A stretch of DNA of 64,000 nucleotides from positions 62,001-126,000 of the forward strand of contig NZ_KB907790.1 of NCBI RefSeq assembly GCF_000382205.1. The letters are read 5' to 3'. The notes under the pieces are model-generated. The model saw nothing but the letters and a program-made list of their open reading frames with translations, was not told the origin of the DNA and did not search any database. Below are positions 50,657 to 58,505 of this stretch, one piece after another. This DNA comes from Dyadobacter beijingensis DSM 21582 (GTDB lineage: Bacteria > Bacteroidota > Bacteroidia > Cytophagales > Spirosomataceae). Positions within the stretch are counted from its first letter, which is position 1; every line of letters begins with the position of its first letter. The position numbers and the translations under genes are program-made.

Positions 50657-51577
50657 ATGACCCGCCGGGATTTCATGAACACTGCCACCGCGGCTGGTGT
50701 GCTAACCACCTTTGAGTCTATCGCCGACGCCAACAAAGCCGCCGTGCAGTTCGACAATAAACTTTCCCTGAAAGTGCTCGGTACGAACTGGGGCTTCAAG
50801 GGCACGACCGACCAGTTTTGCGAAGCCGTAAAAAAGGAAGGTTACGACGGCATCGAAATGTGGTGGCAAGGCTCGAAGGACAAGCAAAAGGAGCTTTTCG
50901 ACGCATTGAAAAGGCATAACCTCGAAGTGGGCTTCCTGTGCGGGTCCGGCGAGAAGGATTACCGGACGCATTTGAATGCATTCAAATCGCAGATCGATGC
51001 CGCCACTACGCAATGGCCCGTGAAGCCGCTTTACATCAACTGCCACAGCGGCCGTGACCATTTTACCTACGAACAAAACAAGGCATTCATCGACCATACC
51101 ACCGAAGCGAGCACCAAAAGCGGTATTCCCATTTACCATGAAACCCACCGCGGCCGCATGCTTTTCGCTGCGCATATTGCCCGGAATTTTATCGAGAAAA
51201 ACCCCGCGTTAAGGCTCACGCTCGACATTTCGCATTGGTGCAATGTGCACGAAAGCCTGTTGCAGGACCAGGAAGAAACTGTTCAGCTTGCGCTCGCTCG
51301 GGTAGGGCATATCCACTCGCGCGTAGGGCACGAGGAGGGCCCGCAGGTGAACGACCCACGGGCGCCGGAATGGGAAGCGGCCGTGAAGGCACATTTGGCC
51401 TGGTGGGACAAAGTGGTGGAATACAAGGTAAAAAGCGGTGAAACATTGACCGTCCTGACGGAATTCGGCCCGCCGAATTATCAGCCAACCGTGCCGTTCA
51501 CACATCAGCCGCTGTCGGATCAGTGGGGCATCAATGTGCATATGATGCATTTGTTAAGAAAGCGGTATTTGAAATAA
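50657..51577 (+). CDS. Tat-exported sugar phosphate isomerase/epimerase-like TIM barrel (second copy)
   Basis: This 306-residue protein of the xylose isomerase-like TIM-barrel superfamily is the last gene of the locus. The N-terminus TRRDFMNTATAAGVLTTF is a strong twin-arginine signal. Barrel segments include GTNWGFKGTTDQFCEAVKK, GYDGIEMWWQG, YINCHSGRDHFT, YHETHRGRMLFAA and LTLDISHWCNVHESLL, whose Glu, Asp and His residues can bind a divalent metal. The ATG at 50657 places the twin Arg at residues 3-4. It differs in sequence from the first TIM-barrel gene at 33234, so the two are not recent duplicates. Confidence 0.9.
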   Translation: MTRRDFMNTATAAGVLTTFESIADANKAAVQFDNKLSLKVLGTNWGFKGTTDQFCEAVKKEGYDGIEMWWQGSKDKQKELFDALKRHNLEVGFLCGSGEKDYRTHLNAFKSQIDAATTQWPVKPLYINCHSGRDHFTYEQNKAFIDHTTEASTKSGIPIYHETHRGRMLFAAHIARNFIEKNPALRLTLDISHWCNVHESLLQDQEETVQLALARVGHIHSRVGHEEGPQVNDPRAPEWEAAVKAHLAWWDKVVEYKVKSGETLTVLTEFGPPNYQPTVPFTHQPLSDQWGINVHMMHLLRKRYLK

Positions 51578-51593
51578 AACACGGGCCGGGGGT

Positions 51594-51614
51594 TGGACTT
51601 CCACGTCCATTTTT
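51594..51614 (+). terminator. Weak terminator after the second TIM-barrel gene
   Basis: A short stem TGGAC/GTCCA (51594-51598 with 51605-51609) is followed by a T5 run to 51614. It is 17 nt after the stop. Confidence 0.35.
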
Positions 51615-51648
51615 CCCTAATTTGCAGTGTTTTAAAATCAACGACTCT

Positions 51649-52095
51649 ATGAAAAACACACACTTCCTGCTGGCCCGGGAAGAATCCGATGTCCGTAAAA
51701 CGTTCCTGGGCGCATTTGTGGCCCATATCGATGGGAATAAGGCAACGTCTGTGAAGGATTTCCACGAGACCATCGCCGCCGCCATGCATTTCCCCGATTA
51801 CTCCGGCAAAAACCTGGATGCGCTCGACGAAATGCTCAACGACCTCGAATGGATCGAAGAGCGGAAGGTCATTATCTATATCGGCAACTCCGCCGACTGG
51901 CTTTCCAAAGAGAAATCCGAAGAGAAACTGCTGACGATCATCGACATTTTCGACGCGACCGCCGAAGACTGGAAATGGCTCGACGAGGAAGAAGAAGGCG
52001 TTGAAAAAAAGGAATTACAAATCGTTTTTCAGGATTCGCCGCGCATCCGCACGCTGCTCGAAGATCAGGAAATCCCGTTCGATACGCTGGACTGA
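51649..52095 (+). CDS. Barstar-family (barnase inhibitor-like) protein
   Basis: This 148-residue cytosolic protein has a barstar-like central fold (PF01337). FVAHIDGNKATSVKDFHETIAAAMHFPDYSGKN fits the start of the family, with the DYSGKNLDALDEMLNDLEW segment that matches the conserved Y-G-x-N-x-D-A pattern of the barnase-binding helix. The C-terminal 40 residues are acidic. The frame is open upstream to 51523 but would overlap the previous gene, so I take the ATG at 51649. No ribonuclease partner is seen beside it, so it may inhibit a distant or foreign RNase, or do something else. Confidence 0.85.
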   Translation: MKNTHFLLAREESDVRKTFLGAFVAHIDGNKATSVKDFHETIAAAMHFPDYSGKNLDALDEMLNDLEWIEERKVIIYIGNSADWLSKEKSEEKLLTIIDIFDATAEDWKWLDEEEEGVEKKELQIVFQDSPRIRTLLEDQEIPFDTLD

Positions 52096-52139
52096 GCGGT
52101 GGCGCTTAATCGCGACGTCCGGTATTTGGTCATGTACGG

Positions 52140-52748
52140 TCAGGAATGCCTGACAACATCCCTTCGCCACTGAACAAACCCAATCGCTGCCAGTACGAGG
52201 AACACCGCGTATAAAATGGCGGTGAGATGCAGGTCTTTGTAAAAATACATGACCACATAAGCCGCGTCGGCAACGAGCCAGATGATCCAGTTTTCGAGGT
52301 ATTTGCGGGCCATCATCCATTGCCCGATCAGGCTGGCGATGGTCAGCGCGGAATCGGCGTAGGTAAGGCTCGCATTGGTGAAACGGCCGAGCAGGAAGCC
52401 CCACGACAGGGTTACGGCCATAAATATCAGCCCGAAAACCGGGTATAGCTTCGCGGGTGTATGTGTGACGCGCACGCCATCGTGATTCTGGCCGCCGAAT
52501 TTCCACATCCACCAGCCATAAATGCTCGTCAGGAAGTAGTAGCCCTGCAAACCCATGTCGGCATACAGCTGCACCTGCCAGAACACCACCCCATACAGCA
52601 CCGCATTGATGATCCCGAAAAACCAGCCGAGCACATTCTGGCGGGTGTTGAGGTAAACGCAGATTGCGCCCGTCACGAAGCCGAGGATTTCGAGCACCGT
52701 AGTGGGCAGGCCTGCGAGGGAAATGGGTTGGTTGAGCCAGTCGGTCAT
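52140..52748 (-). CDS. pnuC: Nicotinamide riboside transporter PnuC
   Basis: This 202-residue inner-membrane transporter has seven hydrophobic segments. PnuC family marks are EILGFVTGAICVYLNTRQNVLGW-type N-terminal text (segment YLNTRQNVLGWF), then YGWWMWKF with the aromatic substrate gate, and ARKYLENWIIWLVADA near residue 145. It imports nicotinamide riboside for NAD synthesis. The gene stands alone and is convergent with the barstar gene (45 nt apart) and divergent from mfd. I looked for a known riboswitch upstream and saw none. Confidence 0.9.
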   Translation of the reverse strand: MTDWLNQPISLAGLPTTVLEILGFVTGAICVYLNTRQNVLGWFFGIINAVLYGVVFWQVQLYADMGLQGYYFLTSIYGWWMWKFGGQNHDGVRVTHTPAKLYPVFGLIFMAVTLSWGFLLGRFTNASLTYADSALTIASLIGQWMMARKYLENWIIWLVADAAYVVMYFYKDLHLTAILYAVFLVLAAIGFVQWRRDVVRHS

Positions 52749-52796
52749 CAGGGGCGGATAATATGAAAGGTAAAAATAAAATGATATTCCGGATTT

Positions 52797-52825
52797 TTGA
52801 GACGCGGCATTTCAGGCTATTTTTG
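52797..52825 (+). promoter_or_regulatory. Candidate Bacteroidota promoter of mfd
   Basis: TTG (52797-52799), an 18-nt spacer, and TATTTTTG (52818-52825) approximate the TTG-N19-21-TAnnTTTG consensus. The start codon is about 123 nt downstream of the predicted start of transcription. Confidence 0.45.
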
Positions 52826-52954
52826 CATTTCAAACAACGTAGCAACAAATTTGGTACGACTGTTGTTATCAATTTTGGCCGGTCGGGAAATTCCCCGAAA
52901 CGGCTTTTTGCGTTTACATTCACTGCGGCCCGGGCTGCATAGCATTTGATATAA

Positions 52955-55900
52955 TTGGAAGTTAAAGACTTATTAACACTATACGGAGGCGACAGCTACC
53001 TGGATGTGCTGAGCACGCAGATCGCCTCCAAGGATGCTGAGGCAGCGCATGTGCAGATCAGGGGACTGGTCGGAAGTCTCGATGCCGTGGTAGCGGCCTC
53101 ATTGCAGCACAAAAAGAAGTCGCCGGCACTGTATATCCTCAGCGACCGCGAGGAAGCGGCCTATTTCCAGAACGACCTGCAAAACCTGCTGGGCTCGACG
53201 GAGGTGCTTTTTTATCCCACATCTTACAAACGGCCTTATCACTACGAGGAGGTGGACAATGCGAATGTGCTCATGCGCGGCGAGATTTTGAACAAACTCA
53301 GCGCCGGCCGCAGCACGCCTGTCCAGATCGTGACTTACCCGGAGGCATTGTTTGAAAAAGTTATTAACAAGCGCTCGCTGCGGGCGAACACGTTTTCGGT
53401 CAAAGTAGGTGAAAAGCTCGATCCTGCATTCCTGACGGAGTTTTTGAACAGCTACGGCTTCGAAATTACCGATTTCGTATTCGAGGCCGGCCAGTTTTCC
53501 GTGCGCGGAGGTATTCTCGATGTGTTTTCGTTTGCCAACGAACACCCGTTCCGCATCGAACTTTTCGGCGACGAGGTGGAAAGCATCCGCTCGTTCGACC
53601 CGGATACGCAGCTTTCTATCGATAGCGCGAAACAGATCAATATCGTACCGGATATTCAGCAAAAGCTCTCGCACGAAACGCGGGAATCGTTCCTGAGCTT
53701 CTTCGGCGACGAAACGTCCATCTGGTTCAAAGATGCCGAACTGACCTTGGAAGTCATTGAAAAATGCTTCGAAAGGGCTGAAAAGGCATTGGAAGAAGTG
53801 ACCGGCGGCGGCGTGCAGATCGTTTCGAACCCGAATGAGCTCTTTGAAACCCGGCGCGGGTTCCTGAACCAGGTGAAGAAGTTCAAAACGGTAGAATTTG
53901 GTAAAAAGTCCTATTTCAAAACGGAAATAAAGCTGCCCTATGGTTCAAAGCCGCAGCCTTCATTTAATAAGGATTTTAAACGGCTTTTGGACGATCTGTC
54001 TGAAAATCAGAACAAAGGATACGTCAATATCATCGTCGCCGAGCAACCCAAGCAGCTCGACCGGCTGGAAAGGATCTTCGAAGACCTCGATCCGTTCGTA
54101 AAATTCCGGCCAATGCACATTTCGTTGCGGGAAGGTTTTGTGGACGATAATATGAAGGTAGCCTGCTACACCGACCACCAGATTTTCGCGCGTTTTCACA
54201 AATACCGGTTGAAAGAAAAATTCAGCAAATCCAAGGCGATGACCTTGAAAGAGCTGAAATCCTTACAGGTAGGCGATTTCGTGACGCATGTCGATTACGG
54301 GATCGGACGTTTTGCCGGGATGGAGCGGAAGGATGTGAACGGGAAAGAGCAGGAAGCGGTGCGGCTCATTTACCGGGATAATGATTTGCTGTATGTGAGC
54401 GTGCATAACCTGCACAAAATCGCCAAGTATACCGGCAAGGAAGGCACGCCGCCCGCCATGAGCAAGCTCGGCTCGGGTGAATGGGAAGCCAAAAAGTCGA
54501 AGGTTAAGAAGCAGCTGAAAGACATTGCGCACGAGCTGATCGCATTGTACGCCAAACGTCGCCAGGCACCGGGGTTCCCCTTCTCGAAAGACAATTACCT
54601 GCAAGTGGAGCTCGAATCGTCGTTTATATATGAGGACACGCCCGACCAGGCAACCGCTACGGCCAATGTGAAGGACGATATGGAGAAAGGCCACCCGATG
54701 GACCGCCTCGTGTGCGGTGATGTAGGTTTTGGTAAAACCGAAATCGCGATCCGGGCGGCATTCAAGGCCGTTTGCGACAGCAAGCAGGTGGCGGTACTCG
54801 TACCGACGACCATTCTGGCTATGCAGCATTTCAAGACATTCAGCGACCGCCTCGCCGATTTCCCGGCGCGGGTGGGATATATCAACCGTTTCAAATCGGC
54901 GAAGGAAATCAAGCAGACCCTGAAGGACGCCGAGGAAGGTAAAATCGATATTCTGATCGGTACGCACCGCATTTTGAACAAAGATGTGAAATTCAGGGAC
55001 CTCGGCTTGCTGATCGTGGACGAGGAACAGAAGTTTGGAGTGAAAGCCAAAGACCGGCTGAAAGAGATGCGCGTCAACGTGGATGTGCTCACACTGACGG
55101 CAACGCCGATCCCGCGTACGCTGCATTTCTCACTCATGGGCGCGCGCGACCTTTCGGTAATCGCCACGCCGCCGCCGAACCGCCAGCCTGTGACGACGGA
55201 AGTGCATACGTTCAGCGAGGAGTTCATTCGTGACGCGGTCAGTTTCGAGGTACAGCGCGGGGGACAGGTGTTTTTTGTCCATAATCGCGTGAACGATATC
55301 GAATCCATTGCCAATATTATCCTCCGCCTCGTGCCCGACGTACGCATAGGTGTCGCGCACGGGCAAATGGACGGCGATAAGCTGGAAAAAGTGATGATGA
55401 ACTTCATCGAAGGCGAGTACGACATTCTCGTTTCGACCAATATCATTGAATCCGGGATCGATATAGCCAATGCGAATACGATCATCATCAATTCTGCGCA
55501 TATGTTCGGGCTCTCGGACCTGCACCAGATGCGCGGCCGCGTGGGGCGCTCGAACCGGAAGGCATTCTGCTACCTGCTCACGCCCTCGGCATCGACGCTG
55601 GCGAGCGATTCGCGCAAACGTTTACAGACCCTGGAAGAGTTTTCCGACCTCGGCGACGGTTTCAAGGTGGCCATGCGCGACCTTGACATTCGTGGTGCGG
55701 GTAACCTGCTCGGTGCGGAACAAAGTGGTTTTGTGAATGACCTGGGATACGAGCTGTACCACAAAATGCTCGACGAGGCCGTTCAGGAGCTGAAAAGCAA
55801 CGAATTTAAGGACCTGTTCGAAGGCGTATTCAGCCTGCCGAAAAACCTGGTGCCGGACACGCAGATCGAGACCGATTTCGCGACGCTGATCCCGGACGAT

Positions 55901-56302
55901 TATGTCAAAAATATTTCGGAAAGGTTGTCGTTATATACCCGCCTCGATAATATTGCGACAGAGGAGGAGCTCGGGAAGTTTGAAAAGGAAATTCTCGACC
56001 GTTTCGGTCCGGTGCCGCACGAGGTGCAGGATTTGCTTAAAACGGTCCGTTTGCGCTGGGAAGCAGAGGCTTTGCAGTTTGAAAAACTGACTTTGAAGAG
56101 CAATACGATGAAAGGCTACTTCGTTACTTCGCAGAATGACGATTTCTTTCAGTCGGCTAAGTTTGGGCAGGTGATCGATTACATTAAAAAACACCCGAAA
56201 CAAATTTCGCTTAAAGATCAGAAAGGCAAGCTGATACTGATCTGCGAAGATGTGAAAAGCATCGATCAGGCGCGCCAGGTGCTCATGGAAATGACGCGGT
56301 AG
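52955..56302 (+). CDS. mfd: Transcription-repair coupling factor Mfd
   Basis: Mfd displaces stalled RNA polymerase and recruits UvrA to damaged template strands. The 1115-residue protein has the UvrB-like N-terminal domains, the RNAP-interaction domain starting at VGDFVTHVDYGIGRFAG near 430, and a helicase with Walker A GDVGFGKTEIAIRAA near 590, the DEEQ box in VDEEQKFG, TATPIPRTLHFSLMGAR, and the RGRVGRSNRKAF motif VI. The C-terminal TRCF domain follows. The frame has an in-frame TAA immediately before the codon at 52955, and the first Met lies about 100 residues in, so the start is TTG at 52955. This is rare for the family. Confidence 0.95.
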   Translation: MEVKDLLTLYGGDSYLDVLSTQIASKDAEAAHVQIRGLVGSLDAVVAASLQHKKKSPALYILSDREEAAYFQNDLQNLLGSTEVLFYPTSYKRPYHYEEVDNANVLMRGEILNKLSAGRSTPVQIVTYPEALFEKVINKRSLRANTFSVKVGEKLDPAFLTEFLNSYGFEITDFVFEAGQFSVRGGILDVFSFANEHPFRIELFGDEVESIRSFDPDTQLSIDSAKQINIVPDIQQKLSHETRESFLSFFGDETSIWFKDAELTLEVIEKCFERAEKALEEVTGGGVQIVSNPNELFETRRGFLNQVKKFKTVEFGKKSYFKTEIKLPYGSKPQPSFNKDFKRLLDDLSENQNKGYVNIIVAEQPKQLDRLERIFEDLDPFVKFRPMHISLREGFVDDNMKVACYTDHQIFARFHKYRLKEKFSKSKAMTLKELKSLQVGDFVTHVDYGIGRFAGMERKDVNGKEQEAVRLIYRDNDLLYVSVHNLHKIAKYTGKEGTPPAMSKLGSGEWEAKKSKVKKQLKDIAHELIALYAKRRQAPGFPFSKDNYLQVELESSFIYEDTPDQATATANVKDDMEKGHPMDRLVCGDVGFGKTEIAIRAAFKAVCDSKQVAVLVPTTILAMQHFKTFSDRLADFPARVGYINRFKSAKEIKQTLKDAEEGKIDILIGTHRILNKDVKFRDLGLLIVDEEQKFGVKAKDRLKEMRVNVDVLTLTATPIPRTLHFSLMGARDLSVIATPPPNRQPVTTEVHTFSEEFIRDAVSFEVQRGGQVFFVHNRVNDIESIANIILRLVPDVRIGVAHGQMDGDKLEKVMMNFIEGEYDILVSTNIIESGIDIANANTIIINSAHMFGLSDLHQMRGRVGRSNRKAFCYLLTPSASTLASDSRKRLQTLEEFSDLGDGFKVAMRDLDIRGAGNLLGAEQSGFVNDLGYELYHKMLDEAVQELKSNEFKDLFEGVFSLPKNLVPDTQIETDFATLIPDDYVKNISERLSLYTRLDNIATEEELGKFEKEILDRFGPVPHEVQDLLKTVRLRWEAEALQFEKLTLKSNTMKGYFVTSQNDDFFQSAKFGQVIDYIKKHPKQISLKDQKGKLILICEDVKSIDQARQVLMEMTR

Positions 56303-56337
56303 CTAAATGGCACGATGTACCTGATAATTGATTTTTA

Positions 56338-56367
56338 AAAATAATACCGATTGATTTCATACATTTG
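56338..56367 (+). promoter_or_regulatory. Strong Bacteroidota promoter of gldJ
   Basis: TTG (56338-56340), exactly 19 nt, then TACATTTG (56360-56367). This is the best fit to the Bacteroidota consensus in the window. Transcription would start near 56374, giving a leader of about 42 nt. Confidence 0.7.
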
Positions 56368-56415
56368 CGGTTTCGCATACTATAAAATACCAAACACTTA
56401 AGTCACTTTAAAGCA

Positions 56416-57687
56416 ATGATTTGCATGCAAAAGATGGGTACCCGGTCGATCGCGTTGATTCTGATTGTGTTATTAGCGGCAACTGCGTGTAGTAAGAAGA
56501 AGCCAACCAGCTTGAAACCTGGCAAGACCAGCTCGAAAACAGGCTTGGCTTACAACGGTAAAGACGGGTTTGAGGTAAAGCAATACAAAGCTTTGCCAGC
56601 CGGTCCGGACCTTGTGTACATCGAAGGTGGCCGTTTTACGATGGGTTCACTGGAAGAGGATGTGATGACGCGCCGGGACAACCCGAAACGCACCGTCAGT
56701 ATCCAGTCGTTCTATATGGACCAGACGGAAGTGGCGAACGTTCACTACCTCGAATATCTGAATGCAGTTCAGCGGGATTCTTCGGAAGAATTCTATTCAA
56801 AAGCGCTTCCGGATACAAACGTTTGGTTTAACGAATTGTCATTCAATGACTCTTATGTAACAATGTACCTTCGTCACCCGGGCTTCCGCTTGTACCCGGT
56901 GGTAGGCGTCTCGTGGGTACAGGCCAACGACTACTGTGCATGGCGTACAGCAGCCGTGAGCCAGGCTAACAACCAGAAAGGTGCAGCCGCCGCAGGTGGT
57001 AAGAAGAAAAAAGGATTTTCTTTCGGCAAGAAGAAGAAAGCAGCAGAAGGCGAAGCCGTTGCAGCTGCTGACGCTCCGGCACCACAGCTCCGCATCGAAA
57101 GCGGCTACGTAATGCCTCCATACCGCCTTCCGACAGAAGCTGAATTCGAATATGCGGCGATGGCGATGATCGGAACACAATATTCCGACGAGAACCAGGC
57201 CAATTCAAGAATTTATCCTTGGGACGGTTCGACCATGCGTAACCCACGCGGCCGTAAGCAGGGAACGATGCTTGCCAACTTCAAACGCGGACCTGGTGAC
57301 TACGCCGGTATAGCAGGTAAGTCTAACGACGGCGCGATCATTACCCAGGAAATCCGTTCATATCCTGCTAACGACAACGGCTTGTACGACATGGCTGGTA
57401 ACGTAAGCGAATGGGTGTACGACGTGTACCGCCCGCTTTCCAACTCCGACGTGAACGACCTCAACTCTTTCCGTCGCGACGGATACCAGGATGAGGCGAA
57501 AAACTACGATACCAAGAACAGCAACTCGATGGTTGATGACAAGCTGAGAGTTTACAAAGGCGGTTCGTGGTCCGACGTGGCATACTGGTTGTCGCCAGGA
57601 ACCCGCCGCTACATGGATCAGGACTCGGCTACTGCGATGGTAGGCTTCCGTTGCGCGATGATCGCCACCGGAACGCACAAGGAGTAG
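56416..57687 (+). CDS. gldJ: Gliding motility lipoprotein GldJ
   Basis: GldJ is an outer-membrane-associated lipoprotein needed for gliding and type IX secretion. The 423-residue protein has a lipobox ATAC with Cys 25, then a formylglycine-generating-enzyme-like (sulfatase-modifying factor) fold. YIEGGRFTMGSLEEDV, SFYMDQTEVANVHYLEYL, YPVVGVSWVQANDYCAWR, RLPTEAEFEYAAM, MLANFKRGPGDYAGIAG and GLYDMAGNVSEWVYDVYRPL match GldJ better than GldK by my recall. Residues about 190-220 are an inserted Lys/Ala/Gly-rich stretch. A strong promoter precedes it and a bidirectional terminator follows. The paralogue GldK cannot be ruled out with certainty. Confidence 0.83.
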   Translation: MICMQKMGTRSIALILIVLLAATACSKKKPTSLKPGKTSSKTGLAYNGKDGFEVKQYKALPAGPDLVYIEGGRFTMGSLEEDVMTRRDNPKRTVSIQSFYMDQTEVANVHYLEYLNAVQRDSSEEFYSKALPDTNVWFNELSFNDSYVTMYLRHPGFRLYPVVGVSWVQANDYCAWRTAAVSQANNQKGAAAAGGKKKKGFSFGKKKKAAEGEAVAAADAPAPQLRIESGYVMPPYRLPTEAEFEYAAMAMIGTQYSDENQANSRIYPWDGSTMRNPRGRKQGTMLANFKRGPGDYAGIAGKSNDGAIITQEIRSYPANDNGLYDMAGNVSEWVYDVYRPLSNSDVNDLNSFRRDGYQDEAKNYDTKNSNSMVDDKLRVYKGGSWSDVAYWLSPGTRRYMDQDSATAMVGFRCAMIATGTHKE

Positions 57688-57705
57688 TTTCAAATAACAT
57701 TAATC

Positions 57706-57738
57706 AAAATGCCGCTGTTCTCCGAACGGCGGCATTTT
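57706..57738. terminator. Bidirectional terminator between gldJ and comF
   Basis: Arms 57706-57720 and 57724-57738 pair over 15 bp with one wobble and a 3-nt loop. The A4 and T4 ends serve both strands. Confidence 0.85.
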
Positions 57739-57742
57739 GCAT

Positions 57743-58435
57743 TTAGTGCTGTGCCAATGCAATGGTCAGGATATGAAACTCCCGGCAGCCGGCTGCCAGC
57801 AATGTGCGAGCGCATTCTTCCAGTGTTGCACCGGTCGTGAGCACATCGTCGATCAGGATCACGCTTTTGGGACAAAGCCCTGGTTTCACAGAAAACACGC
57901 CCTGCACATTATCCCTTCTTTCCAGTTTGCTTTTGCCCGTTTGCGTGGCCGTGTAGCGCGTTCGTTCGAGCACATCGGCCGACCAGGGAATGCCCGTTGC
58001 TTTGGAAAAACCTTCGGCGAGCAGGTCGCTTTGATTATAGCCGCGCTGTTTGCGCTTTTTGGCATGCAGCGGAATGCTGAGGACGATCGCGGCATCTGGT
58101 AAATGCCCGGCGGCTCTGAGCTCCTGCCCGAACATCTGCCCCAGCAGGATACCCAATTCCTTGTCGCCTTTGTATTTGAGCGCATGCAGCAGCTTTTGTA
58201 CTTTGCTCCTTTTGGTAAAAATCAGAAATGAGTAGGCGGACGCTACTTCCGGAAGGTTCACAAATTTGAACCGCAATGTTTGGCTATGCAGCCCCCCGAT
58301 GCCCACGCGCGGCAGGGAAATGCGGCATAATGTGCAAATGCAGGCTTCGTTGCCTTGTAACGGCTGGTCGCAGGCCTGGCAGCAGCGTGGAAATAGCAGA
58401 TCGATGAAATCGAGTAAGAGTTGTTTCAGGTTCAT
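57743..58435 (-). CDS. ComF-family phosphoribosyltransferase-like protein
   Basis: This 230-residue ComF/GntX family protein has an N-terminal four-cysteine zinc site (CCQACDQPLQ then CICTLC, residues about 17-35) and a type I phosphoribosyltransferase fold with the PRPP motif VILIDDVLTTGATLEEC near 193. KRGYNQSDLLAEGFSK is the conserved middle segment. In naturally competent bacteria ComF helps import DNA; in others the role is unclear. It stands alone and convergent with gldJ. No other competence genes are in the window. Confidence 0.9.
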   Translation of the reverse strand: MNLKQLLLDFIDLLFPRCCQACDQPLQGNEACICTLCRISLPRVGIGGLHSQTLRFKFVNLPEVASAYSFLIFTKRSKVQKLLHALKYKGDKELGILLGQMFGQELRAAGHLPDAAIVLSIPLHAKKRKQRGYNQSDLLAEGFSKATGIPWSADVLERTRYTATQTGKSKLERRDNVQGVFSVKPGLCPKSVILIDDVLTTGATLEECARTLLAAGCREFHILTIALAQH

Positions 58436-58473
58436 TTTTCCAATTTTTCACGGTGAATTTCAACCTGTCTGAA

Positions 58474-58481
58474 TACCTTTG
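58474..58481 (+). promoter_or_regulatory. Bacteroidota -7 element (TACCTTTG) of the dihydroorotase gene
   Basis: TACCTTTG matches TAnnTTTG, 24 nt before the ATG at 58506. The upstream -33 region is T-rich but has no exact TTG at ideal spacing. It overlaps an earlier in-frame ATG at 58479, which is therefore not used. Confidence 0.5.
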
Positions 58482-58505
58482 CACGACAAACACCAATCGC
58501 CGCTC

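Noticed and set aside
51523..51648. N-terminal extension of the barstar-like protein
   Set aside because: It overlaps the preceding gene and a weak terminator, and the added residues have no family support.
52749..52796. Riboswitch upstream of pnuC
   Set aside because: The leader is short and shows none of the conserved cores of thiamine, preQ1 or NAD+ riboswitches that I could recognise.
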